Positions 32,287-41,435 of a DNA stretch of 64,000 nt are shown piece by piece. The notes below the pieces were generated by a model. The model saw nothing but the letters and a program-made list of their open reading frames with translations, ran no database searches and was not told the origin of the DNA. Source of the stretch: Streptomyces cinerochromogenes. GTDB taxonomy: Bacteria > Actinomycetota > Actinomycetes > Streptomycetales > Streptomycetaceae. Each line of letters begins with the position of its first letter. The stretch's first letter is position 1. Location of the stretch: positions 496,001-560,000 of the forward strand of contig NZ_BMRM01000002.1 in NCBI RefSeq assembly GCF_014648635.1, read 5' to 3'. The position numbers and the translations under genes were made by a program.

Positions 32287-33374
32287 AGCAGCACCGCCCC
32301 GGTCAGTACGGCGCCCGTGACGGCCAGCGCGAAGGTGGCGGGCGCGAAGCGGAGCGCGAAGGCACGGCCGAAGGTGCCGGCCTGCATCGCGAACAGCTTG
32401 AGGTCGATCATCGGGCCCACCACCAGGAACACCAGCTTGGCCGTCGGGGAGAACTGGGTCAGGGAGGCCGCGACGAACGCGTCCGCCTCCGAGCAGATGG
32501 ACAGCAGGACGGCGAGGCCGGCGAGGGCGAGCACCGAGAGCAGGGGCGTGGCGGCGGCCGTACGCAGCCAGTCCGCGGGGACGGCCGCCTTCAGCGTGGC
32601 CGCGGCCGTCGCACCGAGCACCAGGAAGCCACCGGCGTGCATGACGTCGTGGCGGACCGAGCCCCAGAACGCCTCCCCCTTGCTCCGGCCCTCGTGCGCG
32701 CCGTGGGCCGGCGGGCGCAGCCAGTCCGTGCGGCCCAGCCGCTGCCACAGCCAGCCCATCACGCAGGCCACCAGCAGGCTGGCCAGGAACCGGGCCAGGA
32801 CCATCTCCGGGTGCCCCGGGAAGGCGACGGCCGTGGCGGTCAGCACCACCGGGTTGACCGCGGGCGCGGAGAGGAGGAAGGCGAGGGCGGCGGCGGGCGC
32901 CACGCCCCGGCGGACCAGGGCGCCCGCCACCGGCACCGACGCGCACTCGCAGCCCGGCAGCACCGCGCCCGCGATACCGGCCACGGGCACGGCCAGGGCC
33001 GGCCGGCGCGGCAGGGCGCGCGCGAAGAAGGACGCCGGCACGAACACCGCGATCGCCGCCGACAGCAGCACGCCGAGCACCAGGAAGGGCAGCGCCTGGA
33101 CGGTGACCGCCACGAACACCGTCGTCCAGCTCTGCATCGCCGGGGTGCCGAGCAGCCCGCGGAGGGGGGACTGGGCGAGGACGGCCAGCAGCAGGGTGAG
33201 TACGAGGACCAGGGGGGAGCTGAGGCGCAGGCCCGCGCGGTCGGGCGGGGGGTCGGAGCGGGGGGCCTGCGGGGGGCCGGGGCGGGAGTCCTGTGGGGGA
33301 TCGGAGCGGGCGTCCGTCGGGGGCCCGGGGGGCTCGGTGTCCGTGCCCGGTGGGGCGTCTTCGGTGATGGCCAC
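32283..33374 (-). CDS. PF03773-family predicted permease
   Basis: 363 aa from ATG 33374. After a Pro/Asp-rich cytosolic N-terminus of about 50 residues there are eight or so TM helices. Family signatures are present: GAVLPGCECASVPVAGALVR in the first half, and LLSICSEADAFVAASL plus VFLVVGPMIDLKLF in the second, giving the internal pseudo-repeat typical of the ArsP/PF03773 fold. The Cys-Glu-Cys and Ser-Glu-Ala-Asp motifs are likely substrate sites. The transported substrate is unknown. Operon with the TIGR03943 gene; divergent from the TrkA-type gene with only 81 bp between. Confidence 0.85.
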   Translation of the reverse strand: MAITEDAPPGTDTEPPGPPTDARSDPPQDSRPGPPQAPRSDPPPDRAGLRLSSPLVLVLTLLLAVLAQSPLRGLLGTPAMQSWTTVFVAVTVQALPFLVLGVLLSAAIAVFVPASFFARALPRRPALAVPVAGIAGAVLPGCECASVPVAGALVRRGVAPAAALAFLLSAPAVNPVVLTATAVAFPGHPEMVLARFLASLLVACVMGWLWQRLGRTDWLRPPAHGAHEGRSKGEAFWGSVRHDVMHAGGFLVLGATAAATLKAAVPADWLRTAAATPLLSVLALAGLAVLLSICSEADAFVAASLTQFSPTAKLVFLVVGPMIDLKLFAMQAGTFGRAFALRFAPATFALAVTGAVLTGAVLL

Positions 33375-33455
33375 GGGTGGTTACCTCCGGCTGCTGCTCT
33401 CCCTCCCCTCCTCTACGCGCGCCCCGGCGCGGACGTTCAGACCGTTGCTGGAACC

Positions 33456-35393
33456 ATGCATCTCCTTGGGGCACTCTTTCCCCTTGTGGCGAGCGTTCCG
33501 TATCAAGGGGGGCCGGGGACCCGGCCGCCGCACATGGTCGTGTGCGGCGACGACGGGCTCGCGCACCGGCTGGCCGCCGAGTTGCGCGGGGTCTACGGCG
33601 AACAGGTCACCCTCGTCGTACCGCCGAACGAACGCACCGCCCGGCCCCCCGTGGTCGGCCGTGCCCGGGCCGCGTCGGCGGCGCTGTTCGACCGTGTGGT
33701 CAGCGCCGCCGTGGGCACCGTGGGCCGGACCGGGGCGAACGGGCAGCCGCCCGGTGCCCCGGCCGGTCAACGACCCGACGGGGAAGGCGTACTGGAGGCC
33801 GTGGAACCCACCGAGGCGGTGCTCGCCGAGGCCGGCGTGGCCCGCGCCGCCGCGCTGGCCCTCGTGTACGACGACGACGAGACCAACATCCGCGCCGCGC
33901 TGACCGCCCGCCGGCTCAACCCGCGACTACGGCTCGTCCTGCGGCTCTACAACCGGCGGCTCGGCCAGCACATCGAGGAACTCCTCGACCAGGCGGCCGC
34001 GTTGGCCGCCGGGGGTGACGACGCGGGCGGTCTCACGGGCGCCGGCGTCGAGGCCTCCACGACCGTGCTGTCCGACGCCGACACGGCCGCACCCGCACTG
34101 GCCGCCACCGCCGTCGCCGGTACCGGCCGGGTCGTACAGGCCGAGGGACTGCTGCTGCGGGCCGTGGAACGACCGCTGCCCGGAGGCGCACCCGATGCCG
34201 GTACGGACGCGGGTGCGGGCTCCGGTGCGGGTGCGGGGCTGTGCACCCTGGCCCTGCTCTCGGGCGGCGGCGACCCGGACGGCCCCGGGGAGCAGCCGCG
34301 GCTGCTCCCCGACGACGAGGAGGTGCGGCTGGCCGCCGGCCGGCAGGCCGTGGTGCTGGAACACGTCTCCTCCGGCACCGGTACGGAATCCACCGCCCCC
34401 GCCCGCCGCCTGACCGGCGTCATGCCGCTCGCCTCGCTCTTCTCCCGGCGGCTGCGCTGGTCCCTGGCCGGAGCGGTCGGCTGCGTGGTCGCTCTCGCCG
34501 TGGCCCTGTGGCTGGTCACCGGCATCCACCCGCTGCGCGCCTTCTACATCACCCTCCTCGACCTGTTCGCGATCGACGACCCGGCGCTCAGGGAACCCCT
34601 CGGCCGTCAGCTTCTCCAACTCCTCTCCGCGCTGGTCGGGTTGCTCATCCTCCCGATCCTGCTGGCCGCCGCCCTGGAGGCGCTCGGCACCTTCCGTACC
34701 GCCTCCGCCCTGCGCCGGCCGCCCCGGGGCATCAACGGGCACGTGGTCCTGCTCGGACTCGGCAAGATCGGCACCCGGGTGCTGACCCGGCTGCGGGAGC
34801 TGAACATCCCCGTGGTCTGCGTCGAGTCCGACCCGGAGGCCCGCGGCCTCGCCGCCGCCCGCCGGCTGCGGGTGCCGGTGGTCCTCGGGGACGTCACCCA
34901 CGAAGGCGTGCTGGAAGCCGCCCAGATCCACCGGGCCCAGACCCTGCTCGCGGTGACCAGCTCCGACACCACCAACCTGGAGGCCGTCCTCTACGCCCGC
35001 ACCGTCCGCCCCGACCTCCGCGTGGTCCTGCGCCTGTACGACGACGACTTCGCCACCGCCGTCTACCGCACCCTGCGCGCCGCGTACCCCCGCGCCCTGA
35101 CCCGCAGCCGAAGCGTCAGCCACCTCGCCGCCCCCGCGTTCGCCGGGGCGATGCTGGGCCGGCAGGTGCTGGGTGCCGTCGCCGTGGAGCGCAGGGTGCT
35201 GCTGTTCGCCGCGGTCGACGTCGACGGCCATCCGCAGCTGGAGGGCCGGACCGTACGGGAGGCCTTCCGGGCCGGCTCCTGGCGGGTACTGGCGCTGCTG
35301 GGCCGAACGGACACGGCCGCCGGCCACGTCCTGGAGAAGGGGGACCGGGTGGTGGTCGCCGCCACTCGCAGGGGCCTGGCGGAACTCCGCTGA
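33456..35393 (+). CDS. two-domain TrkA/RCK protein with membrane segments (potassium-channel-like)
   Basis: 645 aa from ATG 33456; ATG 33534 (MVVCGDDGLAHRLAAEL) is a possible shorter start and no ribosome site is decisive. There are two RCK/TrkA-N Rossmann modules: residues about 25-150 (MVVCGDDG, LALVYDDDETNIRAALTARR) and about 425-540 (VVLLGLGKIGTRVLTRLREL, LLAVTSSDTTNLEAVLYART). The segment between holds two TM helices (LAGAVGCVVALAVALWLVTG, LLQLLSALVGLLILPILLAA) separated by a pore-like loop without a TVGYG filter. A C-terminal TrkA-C-like part completes it. Likely controls cation flux, but the missing filter leaves the ion open. Confidence 0.78.
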   Translation: MHLLGALFPLVASVPYQGGPGTRPPHMVVCGDDGLAHRLAAELRGVYGEQVTLVVPPNERTARPPVVGRARAASAALFDRVVSAAVGTVGRTGANGQPPGAPAGQRPDGEGVLEAVEPTEAVLAEAGVARAAALALVYDDDETNIRAALTARRLNPRLRLVLRLYNRRLGQHIEELLDQAAALAAGGDDAGGLTGAGVEASTTVLSDADTAAPALAATAVAGTGRVVQAEGLLLRAVERPLPGGAPDAGTDAGAGSGAGAGLCTLALLSGGGDPDGPGEQPRLLPDDEEVRLAAGRQAVVLEHVSSGTGTESTAPARRLTGVMPLASLFSRRLRWSLAGAVGCVVALAVALWLVTGIHPLRAFYITLLDLFAIDDPALREPLGRQLLQLLSALVGLLILPILLAAALEALGTFRTASALRRPPRGINGHVVLLGLGKIGTRVLTRLRELNIPVVCVESDPEARGLAAARRLRVPVVLGDVTHEGVLEAAQIHRAQTLLAVTSSDTTNLEAVLYARTVRPDLRVVLRLYDDDFATAVYRTLRAAYPRALTRSRSVSHLAAPAFAGAMLGRQVLGAVAVERRVLLFAAVDVDGHPQLEGRTVREAFRAGSWRVLALLGRTDTAAGHVLEKGDRVVVAATRRGLAELR

Positions 35394-35662
35394 CCCCGCT
35401 GGGACATCCCCTTGCCGGTCCCGGCCGGTCATGGAACAGTGACCGTGCTCTGCGACCCGGCGGAGGAACTCACGGTGAGGAACGACAGCCAATGACTGCG
35501 GCGTCCCCGAGCGGCCGCCGTCGGCACTGAGCGCCGCGCACGACGCTTCCGCACGGCGGCCCCACGATGCGGTGCCTGACGCACCGCCATGCTCTCCTGC
35601 CCCCGAACCCACCAAGTTCGCATCAGGGGCTCCTTCCGAGACTTCGTGAGGTCATACCCACC

Positions 35663-36415
35663 ATGGACATGCAGGTCCAGAGCTTCGCCGTCGCCAACCT
35701 CCGCCGCCGGCCCGTCGTCACCGAGACCGGCGGGTTCGTCGCCGGCTTCTCCTCCGACACCGACAGCCCCTACCTGAACTACGCGACCCCGCTGCCGGGA
35801 GCCGAGCCGACCGAGCGGGACGTCACCGCGCTGGTCGGGGCCTTCCGGGAGCGTGGACTGCTGCCCCGGCTGGAGTTCGCACCGGAGGCCGCGCCCGCCG
35901 TGGCGCCGGTACTGCGGGCGTCGGGCTTCGAGACCGAGGCGGTGCACGAGTACCTGGTCTGCACCCCGGACCGCCTGACGGTCCCCCGGCCCGCCCCGGC
36001 CGTGGAGACCCCGGTGACCGACGAGGAGTACGCCGGGCTGGACGCGGCGCTCGCCGAGGCGTTCGGCGGTGTCTTCGCCCCCTCGGCGGAGGGCGCGGCC
36101 CGGTTGCGGCGCACCCAGGAGGGCGGCGGGGCGGTGCGCTTCGTCCGTGCCCCGGAGGGCGGCTGCGCCGGGGGCGCCTCCTGCTCCGCGCCGGCCGAGG
36201 ACACCGCCGAACTGTCCGGCGTCGGCACCCGCCCGGCCCACCGCGGCCGCGGCATCGCCGCCGCGGTGACCGCCGAGGTGACCGCCGCGATGTTCGCCCA
36301 AGGGGTCGGATCGGTCTGGCTGGAGTACTCCGGCGAGGGCTCCCGCCGCGTGTACGAACGGGTCGGTTACCGCCCCCGGGGCACGCGCCTGTACGTGTCG
36401 CTGCCGCGTCGCTGA
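35663..36415 (+). CDS. GNAT-family N-acetyltransferase
   Basis: 250 aa from ATG 35663 (GAGGT upstream). The C-terminal half has the acetyl-CoA loop as VGTRPAHRGRGIAAAVTAEV (R-G-x-G-x-A) and the final strand VWLEYSGEGSRRVYERVGYR. The N-terminal half looks like a degenerate first GNAT domain (VTALVGAFRERGLLPRLEFA, VLRASGFETEAVHEYLVC), as in two-domain acetyltransferases. Substrate unknown. The gap upstream (35394-35662) has no convincing gene. Confidence 0.85.
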   Translation: MDMQVQSFAVANLRRRPVVTETGGFVAGFSSDTDSPYLNYATPLPGAEPTERDVTALVGAFRERGLLPRLEFAPEAAPAVAPVLRASGFETEAVHEYLVCTPDRLTVPRPAPAVETPVTDEEYAGLDAALAEAFGGVFAPSAEGAARLRRTQEGGGAVRFVRAPEGGCAGGASCSAPAEDTAELSGVGTRPAHRGRGIAAAVTAEVTAAMFAQGVGSVWLEYSGEGSRRVYERVGYRPRGTRLYVSLPRR

Positions 36416-36452
36416 TCCCGGGTACCACCTGGGCCGGCCGGCCACCGGGCGG

Positions 36453-36488
36453 CGTACCGCCGGAGCCCGCGAAGGCTCCGGCGGTACG
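36453..36488. terminator. bidirectional terminator between convergent genes
   Basis: CGTACCGCCGGAGCC-CGCGAA-GGCTCCGGCGGTACG, a perfect 15-bp stem with 6-nt loop, placed between the ends of the GNAT (plus) and S9 peptidase (minus) genes. Confidence 0.85.
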
Positions 36489-36496
36489 GCGGGTGC

Positions 36497-38317
36497 TCAG
36501 CCGGCGGGCAGGTGACGGGCCGCGAAGTCCAGCTCCAGTCGCACCTGCTTGATCCGCTCGTCGACCACCAGGGAGCCGTGCCCCGCGTCGTACCGGTACA
36601 CCTCGTGGACCGCGCCGCGGGACTCCAGTCTCTTGACGTAGTTGTCGATCTGGCGGATCGGGCAGCGGGGGTCGTTGACGCCGGCCGAGATGTGGACGGG
36701 CGCCTTGACCTGGTCGACGTACGTGAGCGGGGAGGACGCCGCGAAGCGGTCCGGGACCTCCTCGGGGGTGCCGCCCAGCAGGGTGCGGTCCATGGCCTTC
36801 AGGGCCTCCATCTCGTCGTGGTACGCCGTGACGTAGTCCGCGACCGGGACGACCGCGATGCCCAGCGTCCAGGCGTCCGGCTGGGTGCCGAGGCCGAGCA
36901 GGGTGAGGTAGCCGCCCCAGGAGGCTCCGGTCAGGACGAGGCGTGCGGGGTCGGCGAGGCCGGAGGTGATCGCCCACTCGCGGACGGCCGCCACGTCCTC
37001 CAGCTCGATCAGGCCGACCCGGTGCTTGAGGGCGTCGGTCCAGGCGCGGCCGTAACCGGTGGAGCCGCGGTAGTTGATGCGGACCACCGCGTACCCGTGG
37101 TCGACCCAGGCGGCCGGGCCCGCCGCGAAGGAGTCGCTGTCGTGCCAGGTCGGGCCGCCGTGCAGGTCGAAGACGGTGGGCAGGGGGCCCGTGGCGCCCG
37201 CCGGCTTCTGGACCAGCGCGTGGATGCGGCCGCCGGGGCCCTCCACCCACACGTCCTCCACGGGCACCGACGGCGGGCACGCCATGCCGGGCGGGTCCAG
37301 CACCACGGCGCCGGTCGTGGAGCGCACCGCCGGGGGCTTCGCCGCCGACGACCACAGGTACTCCACGCTGCCGTCGGGGCGGGCCGTGGCACCGGAGACC
37401 GTGCCGGGCGGGGTGGGGATGCGGGTCAGTTCACGGGCCGCCAGGTCGTACCGGAACAGCTCGCTGCGGGCCTCGAAGCCGTGGACGACGAGCAGGGCCG
37501 AGCCGTCCGGATACCACTCGGCGCTGACGTCGCCCGGCAGGTCCAGGGCCAGGTCCGTCTCCTCGCCCGTCGCCACGTCCCACACCAGCGGCTCCCAGCG
37601 GCCCCGGCGCTGGTGGCCGATGAGCAGCCGGGTGTCGCCGTCGACCGGGGCGAAGCCCAGCACCTCCAGACCCAGCTCCTCGGTGCCGCCCTTGGTGTCG
37701 TCCAGCTCGGCGACCGCCGTGCCGTCCGGGCGGAGCACCCGCAGCGCGGCGTGCATGGCGTCGCCGTGCTCCGTGTGCTCGACGGCGATCAGGGAACCGT
37801 CGTACGACAGGTCGCCGACGCCCGCCGACTCGCGGTGCCGGTAGATCTCCACCGGGTCCGCGCCCTCGCGCGCCACATGGATCGTCGTACCGTCGTCGTC
37901 CGTGGAGCGGCCGACGACCGCCGTGCGGCCGTCGCGGGACAGGGCCAGGCCGGCCGGGTAGGACGGGGCGAGACCGGGCACGGCCGGCTCGTCGGGACCG
38001 CCCGCGAAGGGCTGGCGGCGCCAGATGCCGAACTCGTCGCCGTCCTTGTCGTCGAACCACCAGATCCAGGCGCCGTCCGGGGAGAGCACGCCGTCCGTCG
38101 TGCCGTTCGGCCGGTCCGTCGCCTGGCGCTGCTCGCCCGTCGCTCTGTCCCAGGCGTACAGCTCGTACGTCCCCGTCGCGTTCGACACGAACAGGGAGCG
38201 GTCCGGCGCGTCCTCCGCCCAGTCCGGCAGGGAGACGCGTGGCGCCCGGAAGCGCTTCTCCCAGTCCGGCATGTCCGGTGTGTCCGGCGTCCTGCTCTCA
38301 CTCATGGCCCCAGTCAT
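36497..38317 (-). CDS. S9-family prolyl oligopeptidase-type serine peptidase
   Basis: 606 aa from ATG 38317; ATG 38305 is an alternative start 12 bp in. The N-terminal two thirds form a beta-propeller (repeated blades such as DGVLSPDGAWIWWFDDKDGD and DLSYDGSLIAVEHTEHGD). The C-terminal alpha/beta hydrolase domain carries the nucleophile in VLTGASWGGYLTL (G-x-S-x-G-G), catalytic Asp in SAGVNDPRCPIRQ and His in RYDAGHGSLVV. The oxyanion region is FDLHGGPTWHD. It cleaves short peptides or acyl-amino acids in the cytoplasm (no signal). Divergent from the methyltransferase gene with about 70 bp between. Confidence 0.9.
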   Translation of the reverse strand: MTGAMSESRTPDTPDMPDWEKRFRAPRVSLPDWAEDAPDRSLFVSNATGTYELYAWDRATGEQRQATDRPNGTTDGVLSPDGAWIWWFDDKDGDEFGIWRRQPFAGGPDEPAVPGLAPSYPAGLALSRDGRTAVVGRSTDDDGTTIHVAREGADPVEIYRHRESAGVGDLSYDGSLIAVEHTEHGDAMHAALRVLRPDGTAVAELDDTKGGTEELGLEVLGFAPVDGDTRLLIGHQRRGRWEPLVWDVATGEETDLALDLPGDVSAEWYPDGSALLVVHGFEARSELFRYDLAARELTRIPTPPGTVSGATARPDGSVEYLWSSAAKPPAVRSTTGAVVLDPPGMACPPSVPVEDVWVEGPGGRIHALVQKPAGATGPLPTVFDLHGGPTWHDSDSFAAGPAAWVDHGYAVVRINYRGSTGYGRAWTDALKHRVGLIELEDVAAVREWAITSGLADPARLVLTGASWGGYLTLLGLGTQPDAWTLGIAVVPVADYVTAYHDEMEALKAMDRTLLGGTPEEVPDRFAASSPLTYVDQVKAPVHISAGVNDPRCPIRQIDNYVKRLESRGAVHEVYRYDAGHGSLVVDERIKQVRLELDFAARHLPAG

Positions 38318-38388
38318 GCGCCCATATTGCCTGGCCGCGGCGACAATTGGGTGGCGGGTGTGCGCAGCCTGTGGATAACTTCCCGGCC

Positions 38389-39228
38389 ATGAGCGTTTCC
38401 ACCACTTCCGCATCCGTTCCCGAGGGCTGGCGCGAGGACAACCGGGCCATGTGGGACGAGCGGGTGCCCGTCCACGTCGCCGGATCCTTCTACGACCTCG
38501 ACGGCTTCCGCGCCCGCCGGGACGACCTGCGGGACTTCGAGACGGCCGAGGTCGGGGACGTCACCGGGAAGACGCTGCTGCACCTGCAGTGCCACATCGG
38601 CACCGACACCCTCTCCTGGGCCCACCGCGGCGCCGCCCGCGTCGTCGGCCTGGACTTCTCGGCACCGGCGGTGGAGGCGGCCCGCGCCCTCGCGGCCGAC
38701 CTCGGCCACGGCCCCGACCGGGCGGCGTTCGTCACCAGCGACGTCTACGACGCGCCCGCCGCCGTGCCCGAGCCGTCGTACGACATCGTGTACACCGGGC
38801 TCGGCGCCCTGTGCTGGCTGCCGGACATCCGGCGCTGGGCCGAGACGGCCGCCTCGCTGGTCGCGCCGGGCGGCTTCCTCTACCTCGCCGAGTTCCACCC
38901 GCTCACCGAGTCCCTGGACGACGAGACCGGCACCCGGATCGTGCGGGACTACTTCACCCGGGACGCGCAGGTCTACGAGGAGCCGGGCACCTACGCCGAC
39001 CTGGACGCCGTCACCGTCCACAACCGCAGCGTGGAGTGGCAGCACACCCTGGGGGACGTGGTCTCCGCGCTCGCCGCGGCGGGGCTGCGCCTGGAGTTCC
39101 TGCACGAGCACGACGTGTCGGTCTTCCCGCGCTTCAGGAACTTCGAGGTGCGCGACGGCTACCACCGCTTCCCCGCGGACCATCCGCGCATCCCGCTGAT
39201 CTACTCGCTGAGGGCGCGGAAGGACTGA
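38389..39228 (+). CDS. class I SAM-dependent methyltransferase
   Basis: 279 aa from ATG 38389. The SAM site motif I is degenerate: KTLLHLQCHIGTDTLSWAHR (HLQCHIGTDT in place of the usual E/DxGxGxG), followed by acidic VVGLDFSAPAVEAA and SYDIVYTGLGALCWL. The form HLQCHxGxDT is typical of a Streptomyces subfamily close to UbiE/SmtA-type proteins. Substrate unknown. Monocistronic. Confidence 0.85.
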   Translation: MSVSTTSASVPEGWREDNRAMWDERVPVHVAGSFYDLDGFRARRDDLRDFETAEVGDVTGKTLLHLQCHIGTDTLSWAHRGAARVVGLDFSAPAVEAARALAADLGHGPDRAAFVTSDVYDAPAAVPEPSYDIVYTGLGALCWLPDIRRWAETAASLVAPGGFLYLAEFHPLTESLDDETGTRIVRDYFTRDAQVYEEPGTYADLDAVTVHNRSVEWQHTLGDVVSALAAAGLRLEFLHEHDVSVFPRFRNFEVRDGYHRFPADHPRIPLIYSLRARKD

Positions 39229-39322
39229 GGACGCAAAAACGCCGAGGACCGGGAAACGCCGAGGACCCGCGAGGGCCGACCCGCGGCCAGAACGCCCCGC
39301 CGGGCGCCGTACCGTGGAGGGC

Positions 39323-40114
39323 GTGTACCGCTTTCTGCTGACACCCCGCTGGTGGGGCATCAACGTCTTCGTGCTGCTCGCCATCCCGTTCTGCGTGTTC
39401 ATGGGGTCGTGGCAGCTGAGCCGGTTCGAGGACCGGGTCCAGGACCACCGCACCGTGACCGAGCGGGTCGAGTCCGGCCGCACCGAGGCCGCGCGCCCGC
39501 TCGACTCGATGCTCCCCGTCGACAAGAGCACGGCGGGGCGGCAGGTCACGGCGAGCGGGCGGTACGGGAAGCAGCTGCTGGTGCCCGGGCGGGAGCTGGA
39601 CGGCAAACGCGGCTTCTACGTCCTGACCCTGCTGCGCACCGACTCCGGGAAGGCGCTGCCCGTGGTGCGCGGGTGGCTGCCCGGCACGGCGGACGCGGCC
39701 GAGGCGCCCGCACCGCCCGCCGGCGAGGTCACCGTCACCGGCGCGCTGCAGGCGTCCGAGACGCCCGGGGACAACGGGGTGAGCGCACAGGGCGGGCTGC
39801 CGGCCGGGCAGACCGCTGCGATCAGCTCGGCGTCGCTGGTGAACCTGGTGCCGTACCGCCTCTACGACGCCTGGGTCACCCTGGACAAGGGGGACGCCGG
39901 GATGAAGGCCGTGCCGGCCAGCGCGCCGGGCGGTACGGGGCTGGACCTGAAGGCGTTCCAGAACCTCGGATACACCGGTGAGTGGTTCGTGTTCGCCGGG
40001 TTCGTGGTGTTCATGTGGTTCCGGTTGCTGCGCCGGGAGATCGAGTTCCAGCGGGACGCGGCGTTGGGGCTGGTGCCGGAGGAGCCGGAGCGGACACCGG
40101 TACCGAGCGGCTGA
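39323..40114 (+). CDS. SURF1-family cytochrome oxidase biogenesis protein
   Basis: 263 aa from GTG 39323, chosen because GGAGG lies just upstream and the protein then starts YRFLLTPRWWGINVFVLLAI as other actinobacterial SURF1 proteins do. A first TM (about 14-34) and a last TM (EWFVFAGFVVFMWFRLLRRE) flank an extracytoplasmic beta-rich domain with VTASGRYGKQLLVPGRELDG, LPVVRGWLPGTADAAEAPAP and LVNLVPYRLYDAWVTLD. SURF1 helps insert heme a into aa3-type cytochrome c oxidase. No oxidase genes are adjacent. Confidence 0.9.
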   Translation: MYRFLLTPRWWGINVFVLLAIPFCVFMGSWQLSRFEDRVQDHRTVTERVESGRTEAARPLDSMLPVDKSTAGRQVTASGRYGKQLLVPGRELDGKRGFYVLTLLRTDSGKALPVVRGWLPGTADAAEAPAPPAGEVTVTGALQASETPGDNGVSAQGGLPAGQTAAISSASLVNLVPYRLYDAWVTLDKGDAGMKAVPASAPGGTGLDLKAFQNLGYTGEWFVFAGFVVFMWFRLLRREIEFQRDAALGLVPEEPERTPVPSG

Positions 40115-40196
40115 CCCGGTACGGTGCGCCCCACAAGGGGGCGCGGGGAACGCGCGCCCGGTCCCGACGGCGTCCGCCCCGCTCCCCCGCGGAGCG

Positions 40197-41435
40197 TCAC
40201 GCCCCCGCCAGCACCCCGGTGTAGTAGATCGTCCCGGCGCACGCCCCGGACACCACCGCCGTCGCCGAGGGGGAACCGCCCTGCGCCGTGTGGGTGACGG
40301 CGATGCTGCCGTCGGCGGTGCCGTCCTCGGTGGCGAGCTGGGTGGTGGTGCCCTCCGAGCCGCCGGTGTCGGTGGTGCCGCCGGTGGCGCTCGCGTCCTG
40401 GGTGGGGGTCGGGTCCGGTGACGGGTCGGTCGGCTCGGTGCCGCCGTTGCCGGTGCCGCCGGTGGTGGGGCAGGTCTCGGAGGGTACGAAGGCGAACTTC
40501 TCCTCGTACGCCGCGCCGGGCTGGAGGACCAGCGAGGTGACTTCGAGGGACGGGTCGGGCAGCGAGGCCGCCGCGTCCCCGGCCGCGTGCCGGAGGGTGA
40601 CGATCTTGGCCGGGTCCGCGGCGCCCTGGGCGGTCGGCGTGATGCTGCCGGCGCCGGTGACGGTGCAGGCGGTGCCGGAGATGTTGGTGACGCGGAAGAC
40701 GCCGTAGACGGCGCCCGCGGAGTCGGGCGGGCTCACCGTGCCGGTGGCGGAGCCCAGCTGGGCCGCCGTGCAGAGCGGGGTGCCGGAGGCGGGCGGCGCG
40801 ACGGGGCCGGTGCCGCCGGTGGAGCTGCCGCCCTTGCTGCCCTTCTCGGTCTTCTCGTCGCTCTTGCCGGACTCCTTGTCCGGCTTCACCGTCGTACTGC
40901 CGGTGTCCTTCTTGCCGCCCTTGTCGCCGCCCTTGTCCTTGCTCTGGCCGGTGCCGCCCTGGGCCTGGGAGCTCTGGCCGGCCATGGCGGTGTTCGGGTC
41001 GGAGCCGCCGGCGTGGGAGACGTGGACGAGGGCCGGGATCGCGGTGCCGATGAACAGGGCCGCCGCGGCCATGCCGACCACGGCCTGCCGCTTGCGGGCG
41101 CGGCGCGCGGGGACGGCCCGGCGGAGGTGGTCCAGGGTGCCGGTGCGCGGCTCGATGTCGTCGACCGCCGTGTGCAGCAGTCGGCGCAGGGCCTGTTCGT
41201 CGGAGTCGAGGTCGTCCAGGGCGTGGACTCCGTCGAGCCTCTCGGGGCCCTTGTCCTCGGGGCCGTGGTTCACAGTTCCGTTCCCAGGGTGCGATGGCGT
41301 GTGCTGTTGCCCGGCGCGCCCTGTCGGCTCGTGCCAGGCGTAGGGCTCGTGACGTTCGTGGGAGTGCCGTTCGTGGGAGTGCCGTTCGTGGGAGTGACCG
41401 TCATGGGAATCGCCCCCTTCGGCGTGGTCGGTCAT
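40197..41435 (-). CDS. sigma-factor-coupled single-pass membrane protein
   Basis: 412 aa from ATG 41435, preceded by GGAGG and overlapping the sigma-factor stop (ATGA). The N-terminus is His-rich with three tandem SHERH repeats after HDGHSHE, then an acidic helix (LDSDEQALRRLLHTAVDDIE) and one TM (AVVGMAAAALFIGTAIPALV). A long Lys/Gly/Ser linker leads to an extracytoplasmic beta-sandwich-like domain with cysteines at LCTAA, ACTVTG, TCPTT and GACAG. The architecture fits an anti-sigma-like or signal partner, but no ZAS zinc motif is present. The His repeats might bind metal ions. Function inferred from coupling to the sigma gene. Confidence 0.72.
   Translation of the reverse strand: MTDHAEGGDSHDGHSHERHSHERHSHERHEPYAWHEPTGRAGQQHTPSHPGNGTVNHGPEDKGPERLDGVHALDDLDSDEQALRRLLHTAVDDIEPRTGTLDHLRRAVPARRARKRQAVVGMAAAALFIGTAIPALVHVSHAGGSDPNTAMAGQSSQAQGGTGQSKDKGGDKGGKKDTGSTTVKPDKESGKSDEKTEKGSKGGSSTGGTGPVAPPASGTPLCTAAQLGSATGTVSPPDSAGAVYGVFRVTNISGTACTVTGAGSITPTAQGAADPAKIVTLRHAAGDAAASLPDPSLEVTSLVLQPGAAYEEKFAFVPSETCPTTGGTGNGGTEPTDPSPDPTPTQDASATGGTTDTGGSEGTTTQLATEDGTADGSIAVTHTAQGGSPSATAVVSGACAGTIYYTGVLAGA

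Noticed and set aside
33927..35615. 562-aa minus-strand ORF
   Set aside because: Shadow of the two-RCK protein; Gln/Gly/Val-rich without domains.
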